Positions 7,586-15,724 are shown, numbered from the stretch's first letter. The stretch: 51,016 nt of DNA from UMGS1696 sp964430105 (GCA_964430105.1 CAYSEF010000010.1:1-51016), one strand, 5' to 3'. The notes: generated by a model from the letters alone, not told the origin. Program-made: numbers and translations.

Positions 7586-8506
7586 ATGAAGACCGCTGTT
7601 CCGAATTACTACTCTAAATTCTTCTGTAAAGCGAGTGAATGTCGTCATTCCTGCTGTATCGGCTGGGAAATCGATATTGATGATGATTCGCTTGAGTTAT
7701 ACAACAGCATTGACGGGGAATTTGGTAAAAAACTGCAAAAAAATATAATATGCGAAGATGATACGGCAAATTTCAAGCTTGACTCAAACGAAAGATGCCC
7801 ATTTTTGAATTCTGATAATTTATGTGATATTTACATAAATCTTGGCGAAGAATGTCTTTGTCAGATATGCACCGACCATCCGAGATATAGAAATTATATA
7901 AACGGACGATGCGAGATAGGTCTTGGCTTGACCTGTGAGGCTGCGGGTGAGTTGATATTGACTCAGAAAGAGCCGACAGAATGGATAATTATCGAGGATG
8001 ATGAAGAAGATTCCGATTCGACAGAGTGGGAGAGGGAGCTTTATATCGCTCGTGAGAAATTTGTAAAAATAATTCAAGATAGGACTAAGACTATCGAAGG
8101 TCGCATTGATGAGCTTCTTTCTTACCTTGGTGCAGAGGATGCGTGGTTCGGGCATACCGTAGCTGATTGGCGTGAATTTTACAAAGGACTCGAACGTATG
8201 GACAGCTCATGGGATGAAATGCTTGATCGTCTTACTGATGAAAACGCTGTCAGATATGCTTCATGTGAGCTTTTATGCGAGAATCTGCTCATTTATTTTG
8301 TGAATCGTCATGTCACGAATGCTATCGATGAATATGACCTTTCGTCACGCTTGTCTTTTGCAATTCTCAGCTGTGCAGTGATCTGTACTATAGCTGCTGA
8401 CAGTGATTTTTGCGATATTGTCGAGGTTGCTCGTATGTATTCATCGGAGGTTGAATATTCCGAGGATAATACTGATGCAGTAATGTATGAATGTTGCGTT
8501 AAATAA
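7586..8506 (+). CDS. FliB-like cysteine-rich protein (flagellin lysine-N-methylase family)
   Basis: 306 residues. The N-terminus has the family's cysteine pattern: MKTAVPNYYSKFFCKASEC with Cys14, 19, 23 and 24, then CPFLNSDNLC and GEECLCQICTDHPR. These suggest a metal or Fe-S site, although the chemistry is not settled for many members. FliB proteins methylate flagellin lysines in enterobacteria, but the Clostridia homologues are often not linked to flagella, and no flagellar gene is in this window. The start is the ATG at 7586 with AAAGGA seven bases upstream; an ATG 11 codons earlier lies inside the promoter region. It is followed 14 bases later by a DUF4317 gene, probably in one operon. 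Confidence 0.78.
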   Translation: MKTAVPNYYSKFFCKASECRHSCCIGWEIDIDDDSLELYNSIDGEFGKKLQKNIICEDDTANFKLDSNERCPFLNSDNLCDIYINLGEECLCQICTDHPRYRNYINGRCEIGLGLTCEAAGELILTQKEPTEWIIIEDDEEDSDSTEWERELYIAREKFVKIIQDRTKTIEGRIDELLSYLGAEDAWFGHTVADWREFYKGLERMDSSWDEMLDRLTDENAVRYASCELLCENLLIYFVNRHVTNAIDEYDLSSRLSFAILSCAVICTIAADSDFCDIVEVARMYSSEVEYSEDNTDAVMYECCVK

Positions 8507-8520
8507 AAGGAGATAAACCA

Positions 8521-9654
8521 ATGAATCAAAAGGAACTGAATGAAATACGCCGTAGACTTTCGCCGGACAAAAACAGCATTGGAAAGATATACGGATGTTA
8601 TGTGAATACAACAAAGCAGATCATAGCAAGAATTGATGAATCGACTGCACTTATGCCCGAGCTTGAAATTGAAAAGTATATGGGTATTTTGCGTAAAACA
8701 CTGGGCGGTGCACTTGGAAAAAATCTTCTCGATCTCACATTTTCTATGCAGCAGGTCATCGACAGTGAAGAACATAAACTGCTTTCCACTTTGCGAAGCA
8801 CAGGACTTACAGATGAGGAAGCAAGAGAGAAATTTTATCAGAAGGTAATAGATTCTCTTAATATGGAGCATGAAAATTACATAATCCTGCTTGCGTACGA
8901 TACCTACGATGTTCCGAAAAAGCACCGTGACGATGCAGATGAAGATGGTTCTGATACAATATTCCGTTATTTTATCTGCTCTGTTTGCCCTGTAAAGGAT
9001 GGAAAACCGGAGCTTGGATATAACTCTGCTCAAAAGGAATTCCATGGCTATGAGAGTGAGCAGATAGTTGCTTCGCCAATACTCGGTTTTATGTTCCCCA
9101 CGTTTGAGGATAGAGTTGCGAATATTCATAATGCGTTGTTTTTCTCAAAGGATGCCGGAGAGCTTCACGATGAATTTATCAATGCTTTGTTTAAGACAGA
9201 TATTCCAATGACAGCACCTGCACAGAAGGATTTGTTTAACAGCGTTCTTGTGGAATCCCTCGAAGATGCCTTCAGCTATGATGTAATGCAGTCGGTACAC
9301 GAGCAGATAAGAGAGCGTATTGAACAGCATAAGGAAACAAAAGACCCCGATCCACTGGAGCTTAACGCGCGTGAGGTCGGAAATATTCTGCATAACAGCG
9401 GAGTTCCACAGGAGAAAATCGATGCCTTTGGAGAAAAATTCGGTAATGAATTCGGTTTAGGCGTGTCGCTGAATCCGGCAAATTTGATTGATGCAAAGAA
9501 ATTTGAGCTTGAAACTCCGCAGGTGAAGATTTCTGTCGATCCTGCAAGCAGTTATATGATAGAAACACGCATTATCGAAGGAAAAAAATATATCCTCATT
9601 CCGGCAGGAGAGGGCGTAGAAGTAAACGGAGTAAACGTGAATATAACAGAATGA
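8521..9654 (+). CDS. DUF4317 protein, unknown function
   Basis: 377 residues, soluble, acidic. The N-terminus (MNQKELNEIRRRLSPDKNSI, then GCYVNTTKQIIA) is the recognisable start of the DUF4317 family of Firmicutes. A C-terminal part (EARE-like NAREVGNILHNSGVPQEKI, then ETRIIEGKKYILIPAGEGVEVNG) looks like a nucleic-acid or phosphorelay accessory region, but I cannot assign a function. ATG at 8521 has AAAGGAG upstream, 14 bases after the FliB-like stop, so the two are probably co-transcribed. A terminator follows at 9697-9732. Confidence 0.75.
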   Translation: MNQKELNEIRRRLSPDKNSIGKIYGCYVNTTKQIIARIDESTALMPELEIEKYMGILRKTLGGALGKNLLDLTFSMQQVIDSEEHKLLSTLRSTGLTDEEAREKFYQKVIDSLNMEHENYIILLAYDTYDVPKKHRDDADEDGSDTIFRYFICSVCPVKDGKPELGYNSAQKEFHGYESEQIVASPILGFMFPTFEDRVANIHNALFFSKDAGELHDEFINALFKTDIPMTAPAQKDLFNSVLVESLEDAFSYDVMQSVHEQIRERIEQHKETKDPDPLELNAREVGNILHNSGVPQEKIDAFGEKFGNEFGLGVSLNPANLIDAKKFELETPQVKISVDPASSYMIETRIIEGKKYILIPAGEGVEVNGVNVNITE

Positions 9655-9696
9655 TTTCGATAAGAATATTTTGCTGTAATTTGTAATCATAATATA

Positions 9697-9732
9697 GGGG
9701 AGATGCTTTTTTGTGTCTCCTCAATTTTTTTT
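9697..9732 (+). terminator. Intrinsic terminator of the FliB-like/DUF4317 operon
   Basis: GGGGAGA (9697-9703) pairs with TCTCCTC (9716-9722, one G-U), followed by a T-run (9725-9732). Confidence 0.75.
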
Positions 9733-9742
9733 GTTTGCACTA

Positions 9743-9770
9743 TTGACAAATCAGACTTTTGTGCTATAAT
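9743..9770 (+). promoter_or_regulatory. Promoter of the metal-resistance genes
   Basis: TTGACA (9743-9748), 16-base spacer, TATAAT (9765-9770). The adjoining operator at 9776-9797 starts five bases past the -10, covering the transcription start. Confidence 0.85.
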
Positions 9771-9775
9771 ATAGA

Positions 9776-9797
9776 TAAACGATTAAACAATCGTTTA
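9776..9797. promoter_or_regulatory. ArsR-type operator
   Basis: Perfect inverted repeat TAAACGATT-AAAC-AATCGTTTA (9-4-9), immediately after the -10 box. The A/T-rich dyad resembles the operators of CadC/CzrA-type ArsR repressors, and an ArsR gene closes the cluster. A shorter related dyad, CGATTATCG, lies in the leader of that regulator gene (12003-12011), consistent with autoregulation. Confidence 0.72.
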
Positions 9798-9821
9798 ATT
9801 ATAACAACAGGAGCTATCATC

Positions 9822-10040
9822 ATGAAAAAAATCTATAATATCGAAGTTGACTGTGCGGCTTGTGCTGCGAAAATGGAGAATGCGGCTGCAAAGGTCGAGG
9901 GCGTTGTTTGCGCTAACATAAATTTTATGACACAGAAGCTGGCGATAGAATTCGCTGAAAAAGCTGACGAAAAGTCGGTCATGAAATCAATTTTGAAGGC
10001 TTGCCGTAAAGTTGAAAGAGATTGTGAAATCGAATTCTGA
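9822..10040 (+). CDS. HMA-domain metallochaperone (CopZ-like)
   Basis: 72 residues, essentially one heavy-metal-associated (ferredoxin-like) domain. The metal site is DCAACAAK with Cys11 and Cys14 (CxxC). ATG at 9822 has AGGAG nine bases upstream; an in-frame ATG at 9759 lies inside the promoter and is rejected. The gene is 8 bases before the P-type ATPase, whose N-terminus lacks an HMA domain, so the chaperone is most simply the detached metal-binding domain of that pump. It would bind Zn, Cd or Pb (or Cu) and hand it to the transporter. Controlled by the promoter/operator at 9743-9797. Confidence 0.85.
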   Translation: MKKIYNIEVDCAACAAKMENAAAKVEGVVCANINFMTQKLAIEFAEKADEKSVMKSILKACRKVERDCEIEF

Positions 10041-10048
10041 GGTATAAT

Positions 10049-11962
10049 ATGACTCGCAAACAAAAGAAAATGCTCGTGCGAATAATCATTGCGACTGTAC
10101 TTATTATAGTGCTGTCGTTCGTGCAAGTTGATGGAATATTGCTGTTCGGAATGTATCTGATACCGTATTTTGTCATTGGCTACGATATATTGTGGAACGC
10201 ACTGTGGGGTATTTTGCATGGTCAGCTTATGGATGAAAATTTTCTTATGGCTGTTGCAACTATAGGTGCTATGGCGTTGGCTTTGCTTGGCAGAGGAGAT
10301 TACACCGAAGGAATCGCTGTAATGCTGTTTTATCAGATAGGTGAGTGGTTCCAAAGCTACGCTGTCGGAAAAAGCAGAAGAAGCATTCGAGAGCTTATGG
10401 ATATTCGTCCCGATCATGCATGGATAGAAGTAGATGGTGAGCTTTTTGAAAAAGATCCATCTGAGGTTGCTGTCGGAAGTATCGTTACTGTAAAGCCGGG
10501 CGAAAAAGTACCGCTTGACGGTGTTATAATCGATGGAAATTCAACACTCGATACTGCTGCATTAACGGGTGAAAGTTTGCCCCGTGAGGTTTGCGTGGGT
10601 GACGAAATCATCAGCGGATGCATAAATATGACGGGACTTTTGAAATTGCGTACAACGAAGGAATTTGGTGAATCGACGGTTTCAAAAATACTTGACCTTG
10701 TAGAAAATGCAAGCTCTCGTAAATCAAAATCCGAGGATTTTATATCAAAGTTCGCACGAATATATACTCCCGCTGTATGTATCGCCGCATTGGTATTGGC
10801 AATCATACCGCCTGTTGTACGAATGTTTTGCCTTGGACTTACTGCTGATTTTGGTGAATGGATGTACAGAGCCTTGACATTCCTTGTAATAAGCTGTCCG
10901 TGTGCGCTTGTTATAAGTATTCCGCTGACGTTTTTTGCCGGAATAGGCGGAGCAAGCCGTGCAGGTGTGTTGGTAAAAGGCTCAAACTACCTTGAAACAT
11001 TGGCGCAGGTTGATACAGTTGTTATGGATAAAACCGGCACATTGACAGAGGGCGTATTTGCAGTTACTGATATTTGCCCGTCATCTGATGAAATATCCGA
11101 AAAATATCTTCTTGAAATGGCTGCAATAGCTGAAAGTGCATCTACTCACCCTATTGCACGAAGTATCTGCAAAGAGCTTGAGCGATATGGCAAAAAATCG
11201 TATCAGATAAGCGAAATAAAAGAAATAGGTGGACGTGGCGTTACGGCTGTGGTAAAGATAGACGGTGTTCAAAGCGTTGTTGTAGCAGGAAACGATAAGC
11301 TTATGAGCGATTGTGGTATAGAAACAGCTGACGAGGCAGACACTGTCGGTACGATAGTCCATGTTGCTGTCGATGGAAAATATCTTGGTAAGCTTGTTAT
11401 TTCAGATATGCTCAAGCCTACATCGGCAGAGGCTATGGCGGAACTGAAGAAAATCGGAATTAAGAAAACCGTTATGCTTACCGGAGATACAAACTCTGTT
11501 GCTGAGAAAATCGGCGGTGAGCTTGGCTTAGATGAGATACACAGCGAGCTTCTGCCGGCTGATAAGGTAGAGCTTGTGGAAAATCTGATTATAAATAAGC
11601 AGGATATACAGTCACATAAAAAGATTGCATTTGTCGGCGATGGTATCAACGATGCGCCTGTATTATCCCGTGCCGATATAGGAATAGCTATGGGTGCGAT
11701 GGGAGCGGATGCTGCTATTGAAGCTGCGGATGTTGTATTGATGGACGATGACCCACGCAAGATTGCATTAGCAATAGCTATATCACGCAAATGCTTATCT
11801 ATCGTGTATCAGAATATTGTGTTTGCGCTTGGAGTTAAGATGATCTGTCTTATACTCGGTGCGATAGGTTATGCAAACATGGGACTTGCGATTTTTGCAG
11901 ATGTAGGCGTGATGGTTATAGCAGTTTGCAATGCAATTCGTGCTCTGAGAATAAAAAAATAA
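10049..11962 (+). CDS. P1B-type heavy-metal-exporting ATPase (Cd/Zn/Pb type), no HMA domain
   Basis: 637 residues. ATP-driven export of soft divalent metals. Motifs: the actuator TGES at 173-176, the intramembrane CPC at 283-285 (ISCPCALVIS), the phosphorylation site DKTGT with Asp327, the family HP dipeptide in STHPIARSI, the hinge GDGINDAP, and a last-helix DVGVMVIAVCNA that resembles CadA/ZntA (P1B-2). These features favour Zn, Cd or Pb over Cu. It begins with a charged MTRKQKK and goes directly into the first helices: the usual N-terminal HMA domain is absent and is encoded by the preceding 72-residue gene. A weak GAGG RBS overlaps the upstream stop codon, suggesting coupled translation. 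Confidence 0.92.
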   Translation: MTRKQKKMLVRIIIATVLIIVLSFVQVDGILLFGMYLIPYFVIGYDILWNALWGILHGQLMDENFLMAVATIGAMALALLGRGDYTEGIAVMLFYQIGEWFQSYAVGKSRRSIRELMDIRPDHAWIEVDGELFEKDPSEVAVGSIVTVKPGEKVPLDGVIIDGNSTLDTAALTGESLPREVCVGDEIISGCINMTGLLKLRTTKEFGESTVSKILDLVENASSRKSKSEDFISKFARIYTPAVCIAALVLAIIPPVVRMFCLGLTADFGEWMYRALTFLVISCPCALVISIPLTFFAGIGGASRAGVLVKGSNYLETLAQVDTVVMDKTGTLTEGVFAVTDICPSSDEISEKYLLEMAAIAESASTHPIARSICKELERYGKKSYQISEIKEIGGRGVTAVVKIDGVQSVVVAGNDKLMSDCGIETADEADTVGTIVHVAVDGKYLGKLVISDMLKPTSAEAMAELKKIGIKKTVMLTGDTNSVAEKIGGELGLDEIHSELLPADKVELVENLIINKQDIQSHKKIAFVGDGINDAPVLSRADIGIAMGAMGADAAIEAADVVLMDDDPRKIALAIAISRKCLSIVYQNIVFALGVKMICLILGAIGYANMGLAIFADVGVMVIAVCNAIRALRIKK

Positions 11963-11982
11963 TTCCCAAATCGACAAATCTG

Positions 11983-11991
11983 TGGTATAAT
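11983..11991 (+). promoter_or_regulatory. Extended -10 promoter of the ArsR gene
   Basis: TGG directly before TATAAT (11986-11991) makes an extended -10; the -35 region is poor. It lies 36 bases before the regulator start codon, so the regulator can be expressed apart from the pump. Confidence 0.55.
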
Positions 11992-12027
11992 ATACGAAAA
12001 CACGATTATCGAAAAGGGAATGATATA

Positions 12028-12414
12028 ATGGACGAGATCAAAAAAGAACATAGTTGCAATCTTCCGCACAGTCATGGTCAGCTTTTGGAAGGTAACACTG
12101 AGCGTATCCCGAAGCCTGAGGAATTTACAGCTGTAGCTGACCTGTTTAAGCTACTGGGAGATGCAAGCCGTGTTAGAATATTTTGGATACTCTGCCACTG
12201 CGAGGAGTGCGTTATAAATATTTCTGCGATGATGGATATGACAAGTCCTGCTGTGTCGCATCATTTGAAATTGCTTCGTGCAAGTGGTCTTATTGTAAGC
12301 AGACGTGAAGGCAAAGAGGTGTACTATCGTGCTTCTAACACACCTGCCGCCGCTGCACTTCACAAAATGATCGAACAACTTGTAGAAGTGACCTGTCCTG
12401 ACGAAGGCGAATAA
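12028..12414 (+). CDS. ArsR/SmtB-family metal-sensing repressor
   Basis: 128 residues. Winged-helix repressor with the recognition helix in SPAVSHHLKLLRASGLI (about 73-89) and wing SRREGKEVYYRA. Cysteines at 10, 56, 58, 61 and 123 and an N-terminal HSC...HSH motif could form a thiol-rich metal site. Aligned by eye with CadC, the canonical ELCVCD helix reads EECVINIS, keeping only one of the two cysteines, while CHC is added just before it; metal preference is therefore uncertain. The start at 12028 follows AAAAGGGA; a longer frame from 11926 overlaps the ATPase and is rejected. It presumably represses the HMA/ATPase promoter through the 9776-9797 dyad. Confidence 0.88.
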   Translation: MDEIKKEHSCNLPHSHGQLLEGNTERIPKPEEFTAVADLFKLLGDASRVRIFWILCHCEECVINISAMMDMTSPAVSHHLKLLRASGLIVSRREGKEVYYRASNTPAAAALHKMIEQLVEVTCPDEGE

Positions 12415-12420
12415 AAAAAT

Positions 12421-12466
12421 GAGCTGTCGCACTTTCGGAAATTTTTCCGGTGCAGCAGCTCTTTTT
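12421..12466. terminator. Bidirectional terminator hairpin, member b
   Basis: GAGCTGTCGCAC pairs with GTGCAGCAGCTC (12421-12461), with an inner CGGAA/TTCCG stem, flanked by A-run and T-run. It separates the convergent arsR and ABC ATPase genes. Confidence 0.85.
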
Positions 12467-12468
12467 AT

Positions 12469-13263
12469 TTAATTTAATAATGCACGGTCGTTAGCAAATT
12501 CAGTACCGCTGGCTTTGGAGAACTGCTCAAGAAGCATTTCTACAGTCAGCTTTTTCTTTTCTTCGCCGGAAACGTCAAAGATTATCTTTCCTGCGTTCAT
12601 CATGATAAGGCGATTTCCATGAGCGATAGCATCCTTCATGTTATGCGTTATCATCAGTGCAGTGAGCTTTTCTTCGTTGATTATTTTGTCGGTGAGATTA
12701 AGAACCTTTTCGGCAGTCTTAGGGTCAAGAGCTGCGGTGTGTTCGTCAAGAAGAAGGAGCTTAGGACGATTCATTGAAGCCATAAGTAGAGTTACAGCCT
12801 GTCTTTGTCCACCTGAGAGAAGACCAACACGGGTTGTAAGACGTGTTTCGAGTCCGAGATCAAGCTGTTCAAGCATTGTACGGTATTCTTCACGTTCGCT
12901 TTTTGTAATAGCCCAACGGAGAGTGCGTTTTTTGCCTCTTCTGTGAGCAAGTGCAAGGTTTTCTTCAAGCATCATGTTAGCAGCAGTACCTGTCATAGGA
13001 TCCTGGAATACACGACCGAGGAATTTTGCACGTTGGTATTCAGGCATATCGGTGACGTTTGTGCCGTCGATAACAATGCTTCCTTCGTCAGGCTTGAATA
13101 CTCCTGCAATCGCATTGAGCATGGTACTTTTTCCGGCTCCGTTACCACCGATAACAGTTACAAAATCGCCATCGTTTAAGGTAAGATTCAGTCCATTCAG
13201 CGCAAGCTTTGCGTTTACTGTGCCGGGATTGAAGGTCTTGGAAATATTATTGATCTCAAGCAT
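12469..13263 (-). CDS. ABC transporter ATPase of a TrpXYZ-like importer
   Basis: 264 residues. Walker A is GGNGAGKST near residue 38-46, the ABC signature is LLSGGQRQAVTLL, and Walker B is LLLLDEHTAALD, in which the usual P of DEP is His. This matches the COG1101-type ATPases that pair with COG4120 permeases and COG2984 binding proteins. ATG at 13263 lies two bases beyond the permease stop, so the two are translated in tandem. It is the third gene of a binding protein-permease-ATPase operon. Homologues in streptococci import tryptophan, but the substrate here is only inferred. Confidence 0.88.
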   Translation of the reverse strand: MLEINNISKTFNPGTVNAKLALNGLNLTLNDGDFVTVIGGNGAGKSTMLNAIAGVFKPDEGSIVIDGTNVTDMPEYQRAKFLGRVFQDPMTGTAANMMLEENLALAHRRGKKRTLRWAITKSEREEYRTMLEQLDLGLETRLTTRVGLLSGGQRQAVTLLMASMNRPKLLLLDEHTAALDPKTAEKVLNLTDKIINEEKLTALMITHNMKDAIAHGNRLIMMNAGKIIFDVSGEEKKKLTVEMLLEQFSKASGTEFANDRALLN

Positions 13264-13265
13264 GA

Positions 13266-14159
13266 TTATTTCCCTCCTTTTTTAGCCGGTTTATTGAAAT
13301 ATTTTGTGCGCCAATACGGAACTGCAAGGAATACTGCAACGACAAGAGCCGAGAGCATCTTGAGAAGGTCAGTGTCAAGACCGACGAAAACAACAGTCTG
13401 ATAAACGATATAGTAAATGATACCGCCACCGATAACTCCTGCAAGGCGGAATGCAAAGTTAGACGAGATTCTGCCGAAAATCGCTTCACCGATGATTACA
13501 GCTGCAAGACCGATAACGATAGCACCACGACCCATGTTAATATCAGCGTAACCTTGGTATTGACAGAGAAGCGCACCGGAAAGAGCCACGATACCGTTAG
13601 AAATAACAAGACCGAGAATCTTATTGCGGTTTGTGTTGATACCCTGTGCCTGGCTCATCTGAATATTGCAGCCGGTAGCACGGATAGCACAGCCAAGCTC
13701 AGTTCCGAAGAACCAGTAAAGCGCTCCGATAATAACAGCTATGATAATAGTGAGAAGTGCGATAGATTTGCCACGTTCAAGCTGAGTTACAACAACATCG
13801 AATGTTCGTGCGGAAACACCTACATTAGCACGGCTTCCGAGAATCTTCAAGTTTACAGACCAAAGTATGAGCTGAGTAAGAATACCTGCAAGTATCGGCG
13901 GAATTCCCATAAATGTGTGGAATACACCTGTAAGCAAGCCTGTCAGCATTCCGGCAAGCATAGCACACAGCATGGCGAGCCAGAAGTTGACTCCGTTTGT
14001 AATAAGCATTGCACAGACGCACGCGCCGGTACAGATAGAGCCGTCAACGGTAAGATCGGCAATATCGAGTAGCTTATATGTAATATAAACTCCGATAGCC
14101 ATGATACCCCAGATCATACCCTGGGCAACCGCTCCCGGTAAAGCATTAAGAAAACTCAT
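13266..14159 (-). CDS. ABC transporter permease of a TrpXYZ-like importer
   Basis: 297 residues, eight or so hydrophobic helices, COG4120/BPD_transp_2 type (FLNALPGAVAQGMIWGIMA..., YKLLDIADLTVDGS). The phrase DLTVDGSI is typical of this permease family. It would form the membrane channel with the ATPase downstream. ATG at 14159; the upstream spacer from the binding protein is 119 bases and holds a hairpin (14204-14231) but no promoter that I can see. Confidence 0.88.
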   Translation of the reverse strand: MSFLNALPGAVAQGMIWGIMAIGVYITYKLLDIADLTVDGSICTGACVCAMLITNGVNFWLAMLCAMLAGMLTGLLTGVFHTFMGIPPILAGILTQLILWSVNLKILGSRANVGVSARTFDVVVTQLERGKSIALLTIIIAVIIGALYWFFGTELGCAIRATGCNIQMSQAQGINTNRNKILGLVISNGIVALSGALLCQYQGYADINMGRGAIVIGLAAVIIGEAIFGRISSNFAFRLAGVIGGGIIYYIVYQTVVFVGLDTDLLKMLSALVVAVFLAVPYWRTKYFNKPAKKGGK

Positions 14160-14203
14160 GTTAATTTTTACTCCGAATTATTGATATAGGGAATGTGAGT
14201 ATT

Positions 14204-14231
14204 GGGAGACGCTTCCTGAAAAGCATCCCCC
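14204..14231 (-). other. Intercistronic mRNA hairpin without U-tract
   Basis: GGGGGATGCTT / AAGCGTCTCCC (14231-14221 with 14214-14204 on the minus strand; 11 bp with two G-U) has no U-run after it. Its place just after the binding-protein gene fits a 3'-end stabiliser or processing barrier that keeps binding protein in excess over the permease and ATPase. Confidence 0.6.
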
Positions 14232-14278
14232 AAGCCACGTTAAAATCAGTTTATAATTTGTGATTGAGATCGCTGAAC

Positions 14279-15241
14279 TTACTGGATAGCAGTATATCCG
14301 TCCGGAACAGTGATGTTAAGAGCTTCGCAAATTTCTGCGTTGTACTTCTTAACAGGATTCGGGTCGTATGCGATAGGCATAGTAGCTATGTCAGCTTCAC
14401 CTGTAAGGATCTGAGCAGCCATCTTACCGGTGGTATAGCCGATTTCATAGTAGCTGATGGAAAGTGTGAATGTACCGCAACCACTGCAAATACCTTCTTC
14501 GCCTGCGACTATCGGAACACCGGCGGGCTGGCAGATGTTGTTGATAGTTTCGGTGCATGAAGCGGCGGTGTTATCGGTAGGAACGTAGATAACGTCACAG
14601 TCAGCGGCAGCCTTTTCGGTTACAACGGAAACGTCATTTGAGTCAGAGAATGCATAATCATAAACTGTAAGTCCCTTAGCAGTAAGGTATTCGGTAACAG
14701 TTTGTACCTGATAAGATGAATTAGCTTCTGCTGAGCAGTAGAGCATACCGATTGTAGTAGCTTCAGGGAAGAGGTCCATGATCATCTGAGCCTGTTCGCT
14801 GAGAGGTGCAAGGTCAGAGGTGCCTGAAATATTTCCACCAACAGTACCGGTAAAGTTTTCAATGTTCATAGCAACGCCGTATTCTGTTACGGAAGTACCG
14901 AGTATCGGAATAGTTGTTGTAGCAGCGGCAGCGGCCTGAAGTGCGGGTGTTGCGTTTGCCATAATGAGGTCAACATTCTTTGAAACAAAGCTGTTTGCGA
15001 TGGTTGTGCAGGCAGCAGTGTCGTTTGCGGCGTTCTGATAATCGAAAGTAACATTTTCTTCGCCAAGCTCATCGATGAGAGCCTGCTTAAAGCCTTCGGT
15101 AGCTGAGTCAAGGGCAGGGTGAGTTACAAGCTGGCTGATACCAACGGTGTAGGCTTTCTTTTCACATGATGCGAGAGAAAATGCGCTTGTTATGACTGTT
15201 GTAGTCGCAAGTGCGAGTGTGAGGATTTTCTTGAGTTTCAT
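14279..15241 (-). CDS. Substrate-binding lipoprotein of a TrpXYZ-like ABC importer
   Basis: 320 residues from ATG 15241 (AAAAAGGAG upstream); an earlier in-frame start lacks an RBS. The signal peptide MKLKKILTLALATTTVITSA ends in the lipobox LASC with Cys26 as the lipidated residue. The mature part (YTVGISQLVTHPALDSATEG, then NAAND, IPILGTSVTEYG) is characteristic of pfam04392/COG2984 binding proteins, whose TrpX members bind tryptophan or related aromatic compounds. First gene of the operon. A long structured leader with a terminator separates the promoter from this gene, so expression is probably attenuated. Confidence 0.88.
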   Translation of the reverse strand: MKLKKILTLALATTTVITSAFSLASCEKKAYTVGISQLVTHPALDSATEGFKQALIDELGEENVTFDYQNAANDTAACTTIANSFVSKNVDLIMANATPALQAAAAATTTIPILGTSVTEYGVAMNIENFTGTVGGNISGTSDLAPLSEQAQMIMDLFPEATTIGMLYCSAEANSSYQVQTVTEYLTAKGLTVYDYAFSDSNDVSVVTEKAAADCDVIYVPTDNTAASCTETINNICQPAGVPIVAGEEGICSGCGTFTLSISYYEIGYTTGKMAAQILTGEADIATMPIAYDPNPVKKYNAEICEALNITVPDGYTAIQ

Positions 15242-15300
15242 AACAGAACTCCTTTTTAATAGAATTATTATAACCGTCACACTGACGGAATATGAACATA

Positions 15301-15355
15301 AAAAATAAAAAAGAAAGTCCGCACTGTCGATACTTGGAAGTACGATTGCACGGAC
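15301..15355 (-). terminator. Leader terminator (attenuator) of the TrpXYZ-like operon
   Basis: On the minus strand, GTCCGTGC... pairs with ...GTGCGGAC (15355-15317) with an inner TCG/CGA and TACT/AGTA stem, followed by a U-rich run (15316-15301, TTTCTTTTTTATTTTT). It lies 60 bases before the first gene, within the leader, so it can act as a premature terminator. Confidence 0.72.
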
Positions 15356-15396
15356 GATTTTTTCTGTGATCGTGATATCAGCTTTATATGCTGTAT

Positions 15397-15461
15397 CTTT
15401 ACGGAAAACTGCCTTTCATGTTGTGACGGTCATGTCCGTTCAGCTCGACGGAACCGTAAAG
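15397..15461 (-). ncRNA. Candidate structured leader (riboswitch-like aptamer) of the TrpXYZ-like operon
   Basis: A 65-nt element closed by a perfect 8-bp stem, CTTTACGG / CCGTAAAG (15461-15454 with 15404-15397). Inside are competing short stems: CCGTC...ACGG and ACGG-ACATGA-CCGT share one arm and cannot form together. It starts about 60 bases after the transcription start and precedes the leader terminator at 15301-15355. I looked for T-box (AGGGTGGTACCGCG), TPP, purine, SAM, lysine, FMN and fluoride signatures and found none, so no class is assigned. A plain structured leader or peptide attenuator is the alternative. Confidence 0.5.
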
Positions 15462-15528
15462 TAACGCTTATTAAAAGACGTCTTTCCGCTCAAACGCTTT
15501 TGTGAATTATATTCTTTTATGTGTTATT

Positions 15529-15557
15529 ATTATACAATCTGTTCATAAAAAAGTCAA
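15529..15557 (-). promoter_or_regulatory. Sigma-A promoter of the TrpXYZ-like operon
   Basis: Minus strand: TTGACT (15557-15552), 17-base spacer, TATAAT (15534-15529). The first codon is at 15241, giving a leader of about 280 bases. Confidence 0.85.
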
Positions 15558-15724
15558 GAGTTTTAAAGATAATTGTATTAGGAAAATTAAAAATAGTCAA
15601 TAAGTAGCGTGGGAGGATATTTTGTCGATACACATTTGCAAAAAAACAACGCCCGGATGAATTATTTCCGAAAAACAGGCAATCATTATAAAGCGAATAA
15701 GATCACTTTTGGAGAAAAATAATT
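15558..15724. other. Spacer upstream of the PTS genes
   Basis: With the leader at 15242-15557 this forms a 483-base stretch without a protein gene. I see no convincing promoter: a TATAAA at 15687-15692 lacks a matching -35. I found no LicT/SacY antiterminator target and no catabolite-response element. A GGAG RBS lies ten bases before the PTS start codon. Confidence 0.4.

Noticed and set aside
8308..9129. A 273-codon minus-strand frame over FliB-like/DUF4317 genes
   Set aside because: Cysteine- and serine-rich low-quality translation without start signals; both plus-strand genes are convincing.
15242..15530. T-box or known riboswitch in the TrpXYZ-like leader
   Set aside because: No AGGGTGGTACCGCG-like T-box core and no consensus of the common riboswitches; retained only as an unclassified structured leader.
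15558..15724. PTS antiterminator (RAT) site or catabolite-response element before the PTS operon
   Set aside because: No matching hairpin-terminator overlap and no cre-like dyad found.
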